DNA of 63,406 nt, taken from assembly GCA_031255855.1 (NCBI GenBank), contig JAIRRS010000070.1, positions 1 through 63,406 on the forward strand. Direction: 5' to 3'. This document shows positions 63,086 through 63,406 of this stretch, one piece after another. The notes beneath the pieces were generated by a model. It was given only the letters and a program-made list of their open reading frames with translations, was not told the DNA's origin and made no database searches. The DNA is from Tannerellaceae bacterium (GTDB lineage: Bacteria > Bacteroidota > Bacteroidia > Bacteroidales > Tannerellaceae). Position numbers and translations under genes: made by a program. The first letter of the stretch is position 1; every line of letters begins with the position of its first letter.

Positions 63086-63406
63086 TTAATTTATTCTCCA
63101 TTTAACATCTGAGTTAGACGTGTTTCGTTGGTCGTTTTGTTTTACCTTTACATTGCCGAAATTATACGATAGGCGGAAACCAATACTGGTGGGTTCGCCT
63201 TTTGACGATTCGATTTCACGGAGGTGGTCGTTGGTTCTTTCCAATATCCAGACTTGTTTCAATTTGTTCTTATAGAAGTAGGAAACGATGATGGAACGGT
63301 TATTTAATTGATAATCGGTTTGCAAATTGGCATAATATTCAGCTTCGCGGTTTTCGTACGTGGATTCCTTTTGGGTGATTAATGGATTGTGGAGGTGGTT
63401 ACTTTC
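63086..63406 (-). CDS. Partial outer-membrane beta-barrel protein, C-terminal end
   Basis: The frame is open from the right edge to the stop at 63086 (106 residues seen). Alternating strands with charged turns (AEYYANLQTDYQLNNRSIIV, SYFYKNKLKQVWILERTNDH, TSIGFRLSYNFGNVKVKQND) and a short hydrophilic tail are typical of the end of large TonB-like or OMP_b-brl_3 barrels of Bacteroidota. The plug and any N-terminal domain lie outside the window, so the exact family cannot be set. Confidence 0.7.
   Translation of the reverse strand, partial: ESNHLHNPLITQKESTYENREAEYYANLQTDYQLNNRSIIVSYFYKNKLKQVWILERTNDHLREIESSKGEPTSIGFRLSYNFGNVKVKQNDQRNTSNSDVKWRIN

Overview
The window is a chromosomal segment from a Bacteroidales bacterium. 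Evidence: many promoters of the Bacteroides type (TTTG, about 20 bases, TAnnTTTG), fused SecDF, TonB receptors paired with lipoproteins, the gene order DUF4271-hemD-rnpA-yidD-tatD, and KFGKT-type TyrS. The genus cannot be fixed from this sequence; a Tannerellaceae, Dysgonomonadaceae or Bacteroidaceae host would all fit. The core genes look stable. Two AT-rich stretches (about 1.95-2.95 kb and 33.7-35.7 kb) carry gene fragments and look like old insertion sites.

Layout: 1-2.6 kb holds a partial gene end, an AlbA_2/Schlafen-type ATPase with 11-bp repeats after its stop, and a start-less gene remnant. 2.6-6.4 kb is a TonB receptor plus DUF4249 lipoprotein module behind the remains of a TPR/LuxR-like regulator, flanked by 17-bp direct repeats. 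6.5-12.6 kb is a seven-gene minus-strand envelope operon (lipoproteins, an OmpA protein, a Yip1 protein, a beta-barrel). It diverges from a small coiled-coil protein, a TPR histidine kinase and a NarL-type regulator, with a perfect 20-bp palindrome between them. Then come an HxlR regulator with a cupin gene, secDF, and a five-gene histidine-degradation operon (hutU-ftcD-hutI-fchA-hutH). These are followed on the minus strand by a cobalamin-riboswitch operon (btuB, a BtuG-like propeller lipoprotein, a BtuF-like protein), trmB and mrp.

33.7-35.7 kb holds an orphan ribbon-helix-helix antitoxin, an AT-rich beta-barrel and what looks like an orphan middle component of an ABC three-component conflict system. 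35.5-38.8 kb is a TonB receptor with four 22-bp tandem repeats upstream, a lipoprotein, and a NikR-family regulator that has lost three of its four nickel ligands. 38.8-42.2 kb is an FtsX-type permease and a LolD-type ATPase. Each is preceded by a sigma-54-like promoter and two upstream sites at identical spacing, which is the clearest regulatory finding here. The housekeeping block tyrS-tatD-yidD-rnpA-hemD-DUF4271 follows, then a divalent-metal RND efflux operon with a His-rich membrane protein as first gene.

53.4-61.1 kb has tRNA-Pro(CGG) and a carbohydrate locus: a GH29 fucosidase lipoprotein, a large transmembrane regulator (probable inactive PLC-like domain, LamG domain, membrane helix, winged helix), a Tat-exported Gfo/Idh oxidoreductase and a Tat-exported TIM-barrel isomerase. 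The window ends with phosphoglucomutase and the 3' part of an outer-membrane beta-barrel gene. All calls come from reading the sequence and recalled family motifs; no database search was run.
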